From Rhizobiaceae bacterium (GTDB taxonomy: Bacteria > Pseudomonadota > Alphaproteobacteria > Rhizobiales > Rhizobiaceae), in contig JAHBYU010000003.1 of assembly GCA_019635775.1 (NCBI GenBank), positions 151,686-215,685 on the forward strand: DNA of 64,000 bases, in the 5' to 3' direction. Shown here piece after piece: positions 7,410 through 15,881 of the stretch. Position numbers and translations under genes: made by a program. Position 1 is the stretch's first letter; each line of letters starts with the position of its first letter. Below the pieces are notes generated by a model that saw only the letters and a program-made list of their open reading frames with translations, ran no database searches and had not been told where the DNA came from.

Positions 7410-9386
7410 ATGTTTCGCAGCCGCAGTGTTCTGCGTTCGCTTACCCTCAAATTGAGGTCGGGAGCGCTGAGAGGAAGGCTCGCCGCCGGCTGCGCGCTGG
7501 TTGCGCTGGTGCTGGGAACAGGTTTTTCCGTGCCGGCGCGGGCCCAGGAAACCAGCATCATCAATGCAGGTTCGATGGCCGTGACGGGTTTTTCCGGAAC
7601 CGTTATTCCGGGACTGGAAGAAGGGCTACCGCCCGGCGTCGATCCGGTGGACGAAACCTTCATCGACACCGAGCGCGCGACCCTGCGCATCTTTGACGTT
7701 TCGGCTCTCGGCGGCGCGCCATCAGGACAGCTGGTCAACACGCCGCTTCCCTTCGAGGTGCTCGCCGGGCAGATCGGCCAGGTTTTCGCGCTCACCTATG
7801 ACGACGGCGTGCGAGACGGAACCCCGTCCGGCGTGCCGGATCTATACACCGGGGCGACGTCGCTGCACGGCATCCGGATCGTATCCCCGGATGCAGATGG
7901 CGACGGAAGGCCCGAGCGCGAGCGCCGTGGCAAGGCCGGCACGACCTTCATGGAAGGCCAGTTTGCCGAAGAAAATGGCGGCTCGCCCGGCGCAATCTGG
8001 AGAATAGATGGACTGACCGGCGCTGTTTCGCTGTTCACCACCATAGAGGGCAACAGCGGACCGGGCATAGGCGACATTGCCTTCGACAAGGCTTCGCGCC
8101 AGTTCTTCGCCTCGGATCTCGACAGCGGGCTGATCCATCGCATCGCCGTCGACGGCACTGTTGTCGACACGTTCGACCACGGCGTTGCCGGCCGGCCCGC
8201 TCGCGGGCTTGCGGCCATTGAAGATGATGGCGCCGTCATGGACATCCAGGGTGCGGCCTTTGACAGTGAAAATCCCGATACGTGGGGTTTTACGCAGGAT
8301 GACCGCCGCGTCTGGGGTGTCGCCGTCCACGGCGGCCGCGTCTACTATGCGGTCGGCGAAGAGGCGGAGATCTGGTCGGTCGGCATCGCGCGCGACGGTT
8401 CCTTCGCTGGTGATCCGCGCTGGGAACTGACCGTCGATGCGGACGATGACCTGCCGGTCACCGACATCGCATTCGACAACCAGGGCTTCATGTATCTCGC
8501 GCAGCGCGGCGAGACGGAAAACCGCTACGACTATTCCCAGTTCGCCGATTCCGGAGACGGCGAGGTCCTGCGCTACTGGCGCGAGAGCCCCGACGATCCG
8601 GCGACCGAATCGATCTGGGTGCCGGTGCCCCAGTCCTATGCGATCGGTTTTCCCCCCGGCCATCGTCAGTCGGCGGGCGGCATAGACCTGCAATATGGCT
8701 ACGACGCCCAAGGCAACTTCAATACCAATGCCTGCGCCGCAACGCTGGTGGCCACAGGCGACAAGCTGCGCGACAATCCCACGCTGCAGGAGCAGCTCGC
8801 CGCCGGCGGGCCGCTTGCGGTTCACGGCGTCCAGATCAATTCGACGACGCTGGTCAGGCCGCAGAACGAGCCGCCCTTCGCCTCATGGTTCGTCGATTTC
8901 GACGGGTTTTTCGAAGACCCGGAGGTCGAAGGCCATGTCGGCGACGTCGAAGTCTGGCGTCCCTGCGAAGGCCGTGCGGGATACTACGAGCGCATTCCCT
9001 ATCCGGGCGGATACCTGCCGCCGTTCTGGCCGCCGGAATTTCCGCCGCCAGGCAACTATCCGCCGTGCCTCGATGTCGAGGCGGTTGACTATTTCTGCAC
9101 GCCCGCCGGTCTCGAGGCGGATGTGTATGTGCGAGACGTGGCGGGCATCGGCGGCGACAGCGTCAAGGCCGATTCCCGCACGCCGGGCGTGAGCGTTTAC
9201 CCGTTGCAGCAGACGAAGGCACCGGGCGCGCCCTTCACGATCGGCATGAGCGGTTTCTTCCCCGGCGACAGGGTCGATGTCGGTCTCTGCTTCTACAGGC
9301 AGTCCGACGCCGATGCCGGCGGCTACTACCCCTGCTGCAAGGTGGTGGTGCCGCTTGATACGCCACCCGTAAGCTGCGAACCGTGA
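7410..9386 (+). CDS. Secreted protein with propeller-like region and C-terminal TPGV/CC module, unknown function
   Basis: 658 residues; I do not recognise a named family. A long N-region is followed by a hydrophobic stretch and a signal-peptidase site near residue 46 (VPARAQ). The middle (about 60-450) has repeated short segments such as IGDIAFDKASRQFFASDL and VTDIAFDNQGFMYLAQRG, like SMP-30/NHL-type beta-propeller blades. Residues 561-658 form a Cys-containing module (YFCTPAG, RTPGVSVYPLQ, FFPGDRVDVG, PCCKVVVPL) that recurs in the next gene. The ATG at 7410 follows AAGGGAGGAGAGG, so the 81 in-frame codons upstream are excluded. The next gene starts 12 bases after its stop, giving a two-gene operon. 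A surface or periplasmic role is inferred. Confidence 0.8.
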   Translation: MFRSRSVLRSLTLKLRSGALRGRLAAGCALVALVLGTGFSVPARAQETSIINAGSMAVTGFSGTVIPGLEEGLPPGVDPVDETFIDTERATLRIFDVSALGGAPSGQLVNTPLPFEVLAGQIGQVFALTYDDGVRDGTPSGVPDLYTGATSLHGIRIVSPDADGDGRPERERRGKAGTTFMEGQFAEENGGSPGAIWRIDGLTGAVSLFTTIEGNSGPGIGDIAFDKASRQFFASDLDSGLIHRIAVDGTVVDTFDHGVAGRPARGLAAIEDDGAVMDIQGAAFDSENPDTWGFTQDDRRVWGVAVHGGRVYYAVGEEAEIWSVGIARDGSFAGDPRWELTVDADDDLPVTDIAFDNQGFMYLAQRGETENRYDYSQFADSGDGEVLRYWRESPDDPATESIWVPVPQSYAIGFPPGHRQSAGGIDLQYGYDAQGNFNTNACAATLVATGDKLRDNPTLQEQLAAGGPLAVHGVQINSTTLVRPQNEPPFASWFVDFDGFFEDPEVEGHVGDVEVWRPCEGRAGYYERIPYPGGYLPPFWPPEFPPPGNYPPCLDVEAVDYFCTPAGLEADVYVRDVAGIGGDSVKADSRTPGVSVYPLQQTKAPGAPFTIGMSGFFPGDRVDVGLCFYRQSDADAGGYYPCCKVVVPLDTPPVSCEP

Positions 9387-9397
9387 GGGAGGGAAAG

Positions 9398-12300
9398 ATG
9401 ACACACGTTTCTTCCCCGCTCGCGACACGCGCAAACACAACGCTCATGGAGACGATCATGCAACCGCTGTCCTACGCCAGGCGCACCGCGCGCTGGCTTA
9501 TGGCGGCCGGGCTCGCGCTCGCCGCCATGCAATCCGCCCCGGCTTCCGCACAGACAGTGGAAGGTCTGACCCTGGAACGGCGTCCGACACATCCCGGTCG
9601 TGGCGAGGCCGAGCCGTTCTTCACCAAGGTCGGCCGGCAACTGAACTGCGACTATGTGCAATACCGGCTGCGCTTCGGCGCTGAGGGCGATCCTGAAAAG
9701 TTCCTCAATCCTGCCTTCACGGCCGATCTGCAGAATGTCCGGATGGATTTCCGCGACACGCTGCCGGCCGGTCTGGAGATCGTGGACGTGCAGGTTACAG
9801 GCGACGGCACCGGACCTGGTGGCGGGGCGCTGCCCGCGCCTGTCGTATCCACCACGACCAATCCCAACGACACGGTGAAGCTGGAAGACTTCCGCCTCTC
9901 GACGAGCGATCTCGACGGGTCGGGCGAGGCCGACCGGCGCTACATCGATTTCGTCATCACGGCGAAGATCGACCATGCGGCGTTTCCGGCGCCCACCGTT
10001 GTCGCCAATCAGGGCTTCGTGACGATTGCGGTCGTGGGCGGGCCGCTGGTCGAGGTGGCCTCGCACGACCCGGCGTTGCCGGACGACGGCGACTTCGCCA
10101 CAGGCGATCCGACCAGGATCACCATCGACGTCAGCGATTGTGAACCGCCGCCGCCACCACCTCCTCCGGGCGAAGCCTGCTTCAAGACCGAAGCCGGCGA
10201 GGTCGATTGCGTGCCCGGTGGCGGCGCGTTCATCTACCACATGCCTGTCGGGCCGGAGCTTGGCGGCAAGTGGGTGCAGCTGCGCACCACCACGCCTGGC
10301 GTACTGGTCGCTCCGGCGATGCAGATCGCGCCGGTGGGCGGTGGAGTTCTGAACTGGACCATTACCGGCGCGCTGCCGGGTGAAACGGTGCATCTCATCG
10401 TCACGGGCATCGAGACATATGCCGGACCCGAGGAAGGTGTCGGGCTCTGCTGTTCGCAGGTGATCGACATCGAAATTCCGGAGGACATCGAATGCCCGCC
10501 GGATGACCGTGGCGAGCCCGACATCAAGGTCGAGAAGCGCGCGGACGTTGCACGCTGCACGCTTGAGGGCGGCTGCGACTTCACCATACGCGTCACCAAT
10601 GTCGGCGATGCTCCGTATAACGGTCCGATCGCACTGGAAGAGGTGACCGGCCCGGGCAACGCGACTGTCGTTTCCGGTCCCAACGCGCCGTGGGCCTGCG
10701 TGCCGATGGCAAGCCCGATGATGTGCACTCATCCCGCAACCACGCTGAACCCCGGCGAATGGGTCGAGCTGAAGCTCGGCTTTGCTCCGGGGCCGGGCTG
10801 GAACGCGCCAGGAATTCGCAACTGCGCCGAATACGACTACGCGGCGAGCGACCAGCCCGAAGTCTTCGGCTCGACCGCGAATGACAGGGCCTGCGCCTCA
10901 GTACCGATCTGCCGCCGCGGCGATCCCCGCTGCGAACCGCCGGTCGAGAAGAGGACGGACCTGCGCATAACGAAGGATCCGCGTTCCCAGGTATGCAGCG
11001 CCGACGGTGTCTGCTCCTTCCTGATCCGGGTCTTCAACAACGGGACCGAGCCTTATGTCGGTCCGCTCACGGTGGTTGACGAGTATCCGACGGGCGCGCC
11101 GGCTTCGTCGACCTTCGCGCCGATGCCTCCCTGGGCCTGTGCGCCGGCAGGCGGCGGGCAGTTCCAGTGCGACCATCCGGGCGTCAACCTTGTTCCGGGT
11201 GCGTTTATCCCGATCGCGGTGCTGGCTGTCGTGGGACCGGACTATCAGGGCGACCTGATCCGCAACTGCGCCGAGGTAAACGGCATCGAGGGAGAGACCA
11301 ACCTCGAGAACAACCGTGCATGCGCTGAAATGCGCATACCGGGCCGCGAGCCGGAAAGGCCTGACATCCGGGTCGAGAAAACCGGCGACAGGGAGTGCCG
11401 TGTCGGCGAGCCGTGCACGTTCGAGATCACGATCACCAATGGTGGCACGAACGCCTTCGACGGCCCCGTGCGCATTGGAGACGCGATCGGCGTGGACGGC
11501 ATCGGACGGCTGGAGGGTGTTGAGATCACCGAGATCTCGCCGCCATTCGGCTGCACGCCAGAGCCGACTACCCTGCCAATGTCCTGCGTCGCAGACCTGA
11601 CGCTGGGCGCTGGCGAAACGCGTGTCCACCAGGTGACCGTGGTCATTCCCGATGACGGGGCGCTTGGCAATATCCGGGAGTCGGTCCCGGCGCGGAACTG
11701 CGTCGGCGTAGTGCCGCCGGACACGCCTGTCGCCACGGCTGAGCGGATGATGTCGGAGGCGCCGCAAACGACCGGGCGTCCGGGCGAAGGCCCCTACGCG
11801 TGCCACGACTTCACGATCGTCAAAGAGGTCGCGGAACAGTGCTCCAAGGGCTTCGTGATGAATGCCGACGGCCGCTGCGTCTGCCCTGAGGGCACGCGCT
11901 TCCGCGACGGGCAGTGCCGGACGGTCGGCGGTGGCGAACCACCACCACCGCCGCCGCCACCCCCGCCGCCACCACCACCCCCGCCGCCGGCGGAGCGGTG
12001 TGTCCTGAAGCCCGGCCAGATCCGGACGCAGGACGGCCGTTGCGTCTGCCCCCGCGGCACCAGCCTGGTGCGTGGCCAGTGCCGGAAGGATCCGCCGCCA
12101 CAGTGCAAGCTGTTGCCGGGTCAGATCCTCACACAGGATGGGCGTTGCATCTGCCCGCGTGGTACGAGCCTCGTGCGGGGTCAATGCCGCAAGGATGCAC
12201 CGCCGCAGTGCCGGCTGCTGCCGGGCCAGATACGCACCGAGGACGGACGTTGCGTCTGCCCACGCGGTACGCGGCTGGTGCAGGGCGAATGCCGCCGCCG

Positions 12301-12592
12301 TCAGGTGGAATGCCCCAGAGGCACGGTGCTGCGCAACGGACGCTGTGTGACGATCGAGCGGGAATGCCCCCGCGGGACTGTGCTGCGTAATGGCCGCTGC
12401 GTGAAGGTCGAGCGCGAATGCCCGCGCGGAACCGTACTGCGCAACGGACGCTGCGTAAAAATCCAGATCGAGGCCTGCCCGCCCGGCTTCATCGGGACGC
12501 CGCCCAACTGCCGTCGGCTGAAGATCGACCGCAATCAGGGCCAGCTCGTCGATCCAAAGCGGCTGCAGTTGCAGAAACAGCAGGTGCAATAG
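9398..12592 (+). CDS. Large secreted DUF11-like protein with Cys-rich tandem repeats, unknown function
   Basis: 1064 residues. A signal peptide (LALAAMQSAPASAQ) precedes an N-terminal domain, a TPGV/CC module (about 258-365) shared with the upstream protein, and three DUF11-like segments starting near PDIKVEKRADV, TDLRITKDPRS and PDIRVEKTGDR, each ending with a cysteine-bearing NCAE or similar strand. A 17-proline tract follows, and then the repeats: four units of CxxxxG-DGRCxCPxGT-xxGxC (first and degenerate one before the prolines) and three 18-residue units of ECPRGTVLRNGRCV. The ATG at 9398 has GGAGG with a 5-base spacer; an ATG at 9461 with GGAG would give a more compact signal peptide. 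DUF11 repeats are typical of surface proteins. A strong terminator follows. Confidence 0.8.
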   Translation: MTHVSSPLATRANTTLMETIMQPLSYARRTARWLMAAGLALAAMQSAPASAQTVEGLTLERRPTHPGRGEAEPFFTKVGRQLNCDYVQYRLRFGAEGDPEKFLNPAFTADLQNVRMDFRDTLPAGLEIVDVQVTGDGTGPGGGALPAPVVSTTTNPNDTVKLEDFRLSTSDLDGSGEADRRYIDFVITAKIDHAAFPAPTVVANQGFVTIAVVGGPLVEVASHDPALPDDGDFATGDPTRITIDVSDCEPPPPPPPPGEACFKTEAGEVDCVPGGGAFIYHMPVGPELGGKWVQLRTTTPGVLVAPAMQIAPVGGGVLNWTITGALPGETVHLIVTGIETYAGPEEGVGLCCSQVIDIEIPEDIECPPDDRGEPDIKVEKRADVARCTLEGGCDFTIRVTNVGDAPYNGPIALEEVTGPGNATVVSGPNAPWACVPMASPMMCTHPATTLNPGEWVELKLGFAPGPGWNAPGIRNCAEYDYAASDQPEVFGSTANDRACASVPICRRGDPRCEPPVEKRTDLRITKDPRSQVCSADGVCSFLIRVFNNGTEPYVGPLTVVDEYPTGAPASSTFAPMPPWACAPAGGGQFQCDHPGVNLVPGAFIPIAVLAVVGPDYQGDLIRNCAEVNGIEGETNLENNRACAEMRIPGREPERPDIRVEKTGDRECRVGEPCTFEITITNGGTNAFDGPVRIGDAIGVDGIGRLEGVEITEISPPFGCTPEPTTLPMSCVADLTLGAGETRVHQVTVVIPDDGALGNIRESVPARNCVGVVPPDTPVATAERMMSEAPQTTGRPGEGPYACHDFTIVKEVAEQCSKGFVMNADGRCVCPEGTRFRDGQCRTVGGGEPPPPPPPPPPPPPPPPPAERCVLKPGQIRTQDGRCVCPRGTSLVRGQCRKDPPPQCKLLPGQILTQDGRCICPRGTSLVRGQCRKDAPPQCRLLPGQIRTEDGRCVCPRGTRLVQGECRRRQVECPRGTVLRNGRCVTIERECPRGTVLRNGRCVKVERECPRGTVLRNGRCVKIQIEACPPGFIGTPPNCRRLKIDRNQGQLVDPKRLQLQKQQVQ
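11839..12514 (+). repeat. Coding tandem repeats (Cys-rich, two classes)
   Basis: Within the large secreted protein, three well-conserved units of about 33 codons (about 12000-12300) are preceded by one degenerate unit at 11839. They are followed by three 54-base units (about 12305-12466) encoding ECPRGTVLRNGRCV plus a short linker, then one diverged unit (CPPGFIGTPPNC). Each long unit carries four cysteines and each short unit two. The DNA copies differ mainly at third codon positions, so selection is on the protein. Confidence 0.85.
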
Positions 12593-12606
12593 GATACCAG
12601 ACAATG

Positions 12607-12640
12607 AAAAGCCCCGCCGGCGATGCCTGCGGGGCTTTTT
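12607..12640. terminator. Rho-independent terminator, probably bidirectional
   Basis: AAAAGCCCCGC and GCGGGGCTTTTT form an 11-base stem around an inner GGC/GCC pair, with A and T tracts on both sides. It lies between the convergent secreted-protein gene and nagA and can serve both strands. Confidence 0.92.
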
Positions 12641-12664
12641 CTATCCGAGATTTTCGATCCGGCT

Positions 12665-13828
12665 TCAGGTTGCGGGCGAAACGCGCCTGCCGCCAATCCA
12701 GACGCCCGAAACATTCAGCTTGTGCGTCAACGCCACCATGTCAGCGGCGTTGCCTTTGACAAGGCGACCGAGCGTGGCGTCGCGTCCGATGGCCTGCGCG
12801 GGATAGAGCGATGCCATGCGCAGCGCCTCGCCCAGTTCGACGCCGATCCTACGATGCATGAACTGCACAGCCGAGATCATGTCGAGGTCGGCACCCGCAA
12901 GAGTGCCGTCGGCGAGCGTCAGCCTGCCGTCCCTGCGATGAATGGTGCGGCCGTTCAGCGTGAAGGAGGTCATCGTCGTGCCGATGGTTGCCATCGCATC
13001 GGTGACGAGCACGATGCGTCCGGGTCCGCGCTTGGCGCGCATGGCCACGCCGATGCTGGCTGGATCCACGTGGAAGCCATCGGCGATCAGCCCGGCAAAG
13101 AGCCGGCCATCGTCGAGCGCAGCGCCGACGACGCCTGGCTCCCGGTTCGTCAACTGGCTCATCGCGTTGAAGAGATGGGTGGCGAGCGAGGCACCGGCAT
13201 CGGCATAGGCAATCGCCGTGGCGTAGGTCGTGTCGGTGTGGCCGAGGCTGACGATGACGCCTGCGCCGGCAAGAGCGGAGACCTGCTGTGGCGTGACGGA
13301 TTCCGGCGCGACGGTGCTGAGCAGCGTCGGCAGGTCTCGGGCCGCAGCCACCAGTTCCGAAAGGTCGTCCTCGGTCATGGGACGGATGAGTTGCGGATCG
13401 TGCGCACCCTTGCGCGCGATGGAGAGATGGGGCCCCTCGAGATGCAGGCCGGCGAAGCCTGCAACCTTGCGCTTGCCGGCTTCGATGCCGGCGGCGATCG
13501 CGGCCGCAGTGACATCAGGCAGGTCCGTGATAAGCGTCGGCAGCAGCGCAGTCGTGCCGAACACCTGATGCGCACGACAGATCGCCTCGATGCCCTCGAC
13601 GGTAGGCTGGTCGTTGAGCATGACCCCGCCGCCGCCATTGACCTGGATGTCGACGAAGCCCGGAGCGAGGATCTCGGCTCCGGTGTCGGATTGTTCGACG
13701 TTCGGGGGAATCGCATCGAACGGGACGATGCCTTCGATAGTGCCATCGCGCACAAGCAGCGCCGCACCCACGTGCCATTCTTCGCCGTCGAAGATGCGCC
13801 GCGCCGTGAATGCCGTTTGCCCGCTCAT
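12665..13828 (-). CDS. nagA: N-acetylglucosamine-6-phosphate deacetylase
   Basis: Removes the acetyl group from GlcNAc-6-phosphate to give glucosamine-6-phosphate and acetate in the cytoplasm. The 387-residue amidohydrolase has all key positions: the HLEGPH motif with metal ligand E131, H197 in SLGHTD, H218 in THLFNAM, the substrate-binding ADGFH, and the catalytic D277 in LVTDAMAT. Its start overlaps the stop of the SIS gene as ATGA (13825-13828). It is the last gene of a kinase-isomerase-deacetylase operon that turns N-acetylglucosamine into fructose-6-phosphate. Confidence 0.96.
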   Translation of the reverse strand: MSGQTAFTARRIFDGEEWHVGAALLVRDGTIEGIVPFDAIPPNVEQSDTGAEILAPGFVDIQVNGGGGVMLNDQPTVEGIEAICRAHQVFGTTALLPTLITDLPDVTAAAIAAGIEAGKRKVAGFAGLHLEGPHLSIARKGAHDPQLIRPMTEDDLSELVAAARDLPTLLSTVAPESVTPQQVSALAGAGVIVSLGHTDTTYATAIAYADAGASLATHLFNAMSQLTNREPGVVGAALDDGRLFAGLIADGFHVDPASIGVAMRAKRGPGRIVLVTDAMATIGTTMTSFTLNGRTIHRRDGRLTLADGTLAGADLDMISAVQFMHRRIGVELGEALRMASLYPAQAIGRDATLGRLVKGNAADMVALTHKLNVSGVWIGGRRVSPAT

Positions 13829-14859
13829 ACCGTCTCCGTAACCTTGCGAAGATGCGTGGGCTGGTCCGGATTCAACCCGCGATGCCGCGCGAAGGCCTCA
13901 ACGAAGCCGTAGTAGGAAGCGATCAGCGCAAGCGGGTCGGTCAACGGGTGGCCGGTCGCAGCGAAGGGCAGGGCAGCCGCGCGCCCGGCGCGGTCGGATG
14001 TTATGAACACGGATGCACCCTTTCCGGCCAGCAGGTCGGCAGCCTCGATCATCGACGGCTCGGAAGCGTCGCGCGCGGCCAGCGCCACGACAGGGAAGCC
14101 GGGGCCGATCAGCGCCATCGGGCCGTGCATGACTTCGGCTGCGCTGTAGGCTTCCGCATGCATCGAACAGGCTTCCTTGAATTTCAGAGCAGCCTCGTTG
14201 GCGATGGCCGCGGACGGGCCTCGTCCGAGGATGAAGAGCGATGTCTCGTCCTTCAGTGCACCGCCGATGCTCATCCAGTCGCATTCGACCGCCCTGCGCA
14301 GATGGCCGGGGAGGCCGCGCAGGGCGGAGAGAAGCGCCTCGTCACCGATCCAGTGCGCGAGAAGAAGAAGTCCTGCGGCTGCCGAGTTGACGAAGCTCTT
14401 GGTCGCCGCGACGCTCTTTTCGACGCCGGCCAGAATGTCCATGGCATGGTCGCAAGCACTGGCGAGCGGCGAGCCAGCGGTGTTGGTCAGCGCGATCGTC
14501 AGGGCGCCGCCAGTGCGTGCGGTTTCGGCCATGGCCACGATGTCCGGGCTCTTGCCGGATTGTGAGATGGTCAGGCATGCGGCCCCGTCGAGCTTCAGCT
14601 TCGCATGATAGATCGATGCGATGGACGGTCCGAGCGACGCCACGGGAACACCGGCAGTCAGTTCGATCGCGTATTTCAGGAAGGATGCGGCGTGGTCCGA
14701 GGAGCCTCGCGCAACGGTGACGATCACGCGTGGCGACAGCTCGCGCAACCGGCTCCCGGCGTCGGTCAGCGCATCATCGGTCGCATCGAGCAGACGCGCC
14801 ACCGCGTCCGGTATCTCGAGGATTTCGCGACGCATGTGCGTCATGGAGCTTTCCGGCAT
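13825..14859 (-). CDS. SIS-domain glucosamine-6-phosphate deaminase/isomerase (NagB-II/AgaS-like)
   Basis: A 344-residue protein with two SIS (sugar isomerase) domains, like the isomerase half of GlmS but without a glutaminase domain. The first domain shows ARGSSDHAASFLKYAIE and SQSGKSPDIV, the phosphosugar-binding pattern, and the second shows GRGPSAAIANEAALKFKE. Such stand-alone proteins deaminate and isomerise glucosamine-6-phosphate to fructose-6-phosphate, replacing NagB. It starts in a TGATG overlap with the kinase gene and overlaps nagA by ATGA, so the three are coupled. Exact substrate (glucosamine or galactosamine phosphate) is inferred from nagA. Confidence 0.92.
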   Translation of the reverse strand: MPESSMTHMRREILEIPDAVARLLDATDDALTDAGSRLRELSPRVIVTVARGSSDHAASFLKYAIELTAGVPVASLGPSIASIYHAKLKLDGAACLTISQSGKSPDIVAMAETARTGGALTIALTNTAGSPLASACDHAMDILAGVEKSVAATKSFVNSAAAGLLLLAHWIGDEALLSALRGLPGHLRRAVECDWMSIGGALKDETSLFILGRGPSAAIANEAALKFKEACSMHAEAYSAAEVMHGPMALIGPGFPVVALAARDASEPSMIEAADLLAGKGASVFITSDRAGRAAALPFAATGHPLTDPLALIASYYGFVEAFARHRGLNPDQPTHLRKVTETV

Positions 14860-15737
14860 CAGGACGTTCCTTCCTGGCCGAACAGGCGCACGGCCATCGA
14901 TACAGCGCCGCCAAGCGCGTCGGTGCGCGGTGCCTTGAGCAAGGCCCGGAAGGGCGGCGACAGTCTTCCGGCGTAGAATTGCGACAATCCGCCGAGCAGG
15001 CTGAGCGGTGTCGTCTCATCGAGGTTCAGCGCGGACAGCGATGCTTCGACGGCGGCAAGCGCGCGCGTCACGATCGCTTCGCCAACACTATCACCTTGCG
15101 CGGCATGGTCGAGGACCGTCGGCGCAAACTTACCGAAATCGCCGGGTCTTGCATCCAGCGTGAACTCGACGATCGCATTGGGATCGTTTCCGAATGAGGA
15201 AAGGATAGCGTCTGTCAGCGGCGACGCTGGCCTCACACCGTCGTGGGCGAGCAGTGCCTCCTCCAGCGCCTCGCGTCCGATGCGGCTGCCCGCACCCTGG
15301 TCGCCGACCTGGAACCCCCAGCCGCCAATCGCGCGCTCGACGCCATCGCGGCGCAGGAGATAGGCCGTGCCGGTGCCCAGAATGGCAATGGCGCCATCGC
15401 CGCCGTCGCCGACCGCGCCTTCAAGCGCGATCAGCGCATCGGTGACAACGCGGCTGCGGGCGAAAGGCAACATCCCCGCCAGCCGCTGCGCATAATCGCC
15501 GACATTGACACCGGCCAGTCCAAGAACCGCGCCGGCGCTTGCCATCAGTTCGGGATCGCGGCCTGCCTCGTCAAACGCCTGCCGGGCGGCATCGACGATG
15601 TTGGCGCGAGCACCGGCAAGGTCGGTGCGGATGTTGGCGGGTCCGCTTTTCCCGCGCCCGATGATCTCGCCGGAGGCAAGCGCAAGCGCTGCCCGGCAGC
15701 CTGTACCGCCTCCATCCACACCCAGCAGAAAATCCAA
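14859..15737 (-). CDS. BadF/BadG-type ATPase, probable N-acetylglucosamine kinase
   Basis: A sugar kinase of the ASKHA fold, about 292 residues, expected to phosphorylate N-acetylglucosamine to feed the SIS and NagA enzymes. The phosphate-1 loop is LLGVDGGGTGCRAALA at the N terminus, with ILGTGTAYLL and IGGWGFQVGDQGAGSRIG further on, all typical of GlcNAc kinases. The likely start is TTG at 15737, because CAGGAG lies 9 bases upstream of it; the ATG at 15791 would place 18 non-family residues before the fold and has no good site. It is the first gene of the operon and diverges from an orphan sugar-binding protein. Confidence 0.88.
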   Translation of the reverse strand: MDFLLGVDGGGTGCRAALALASGEIIGRGKSGPANIRTDLAGARANIVDAARQAFDEAGRDPELMASAGAVLGLAGVNVGDYAQRLAGMLPFARSRVVTDALIALEGAVGDGGDGAIAILGTGTAYLLRRDGVERAIGGWGFQVGDQGAGSRIGREALEEALLAHDGVRPASPLTDAILSSFGNDPNAIVEFTLDARPGDFGKFAPTVLDHAAQGDSVGEAIVTRALAAVEASLSALNLDETTPLSLLGGLSQFYAGRLSPPFRALLKAPRTDALGGAVSMAVRLFGQEGTS

Positions 15738-15881
15738 GGGTCGAAACTCCTGTTCGGGGGCGGTGATGCCAACAAGATGCCGGTTTGCCAAGCTTTATTT
15801 GGCGCGTATGCCTGTTGCGCGCCATGCCGGCTTCGCCGCAAGGTGCGGGCAGGGCAATCGGAACGGAGGAGGCTGCCGGAC

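Noticed and set aside
12305-12466. 54-base tandem repeats considered as a CRISPR-like or DNA repeat array
   Set aside because: There are no spacers; the units are in frame and differ mostly at third codon positions, so they are protein repeats.
10898-12604. 568-codon open frame on the minus strand opposite the large secreted protein
   Set aside because: It is the shadow of a GC-rich gene. It has no ribosome site or recognisable domain, while the plus strand has a signal peptide, repeats and a terminator.
15787-15803. GCCAA-N7-TTGGC repeat between the kinase and the sugar-binding protein
   Set aside because: Only 5-base arms, and the left part may still be transcribed leader; too weak to call an operator.
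15243-15881. N-terminal extension of the orphan sugar-binding protein frame
   Set aside because: It runs antisense through the kinase gene. The GGAGGAGG site and signal peptide place the start at 15882.
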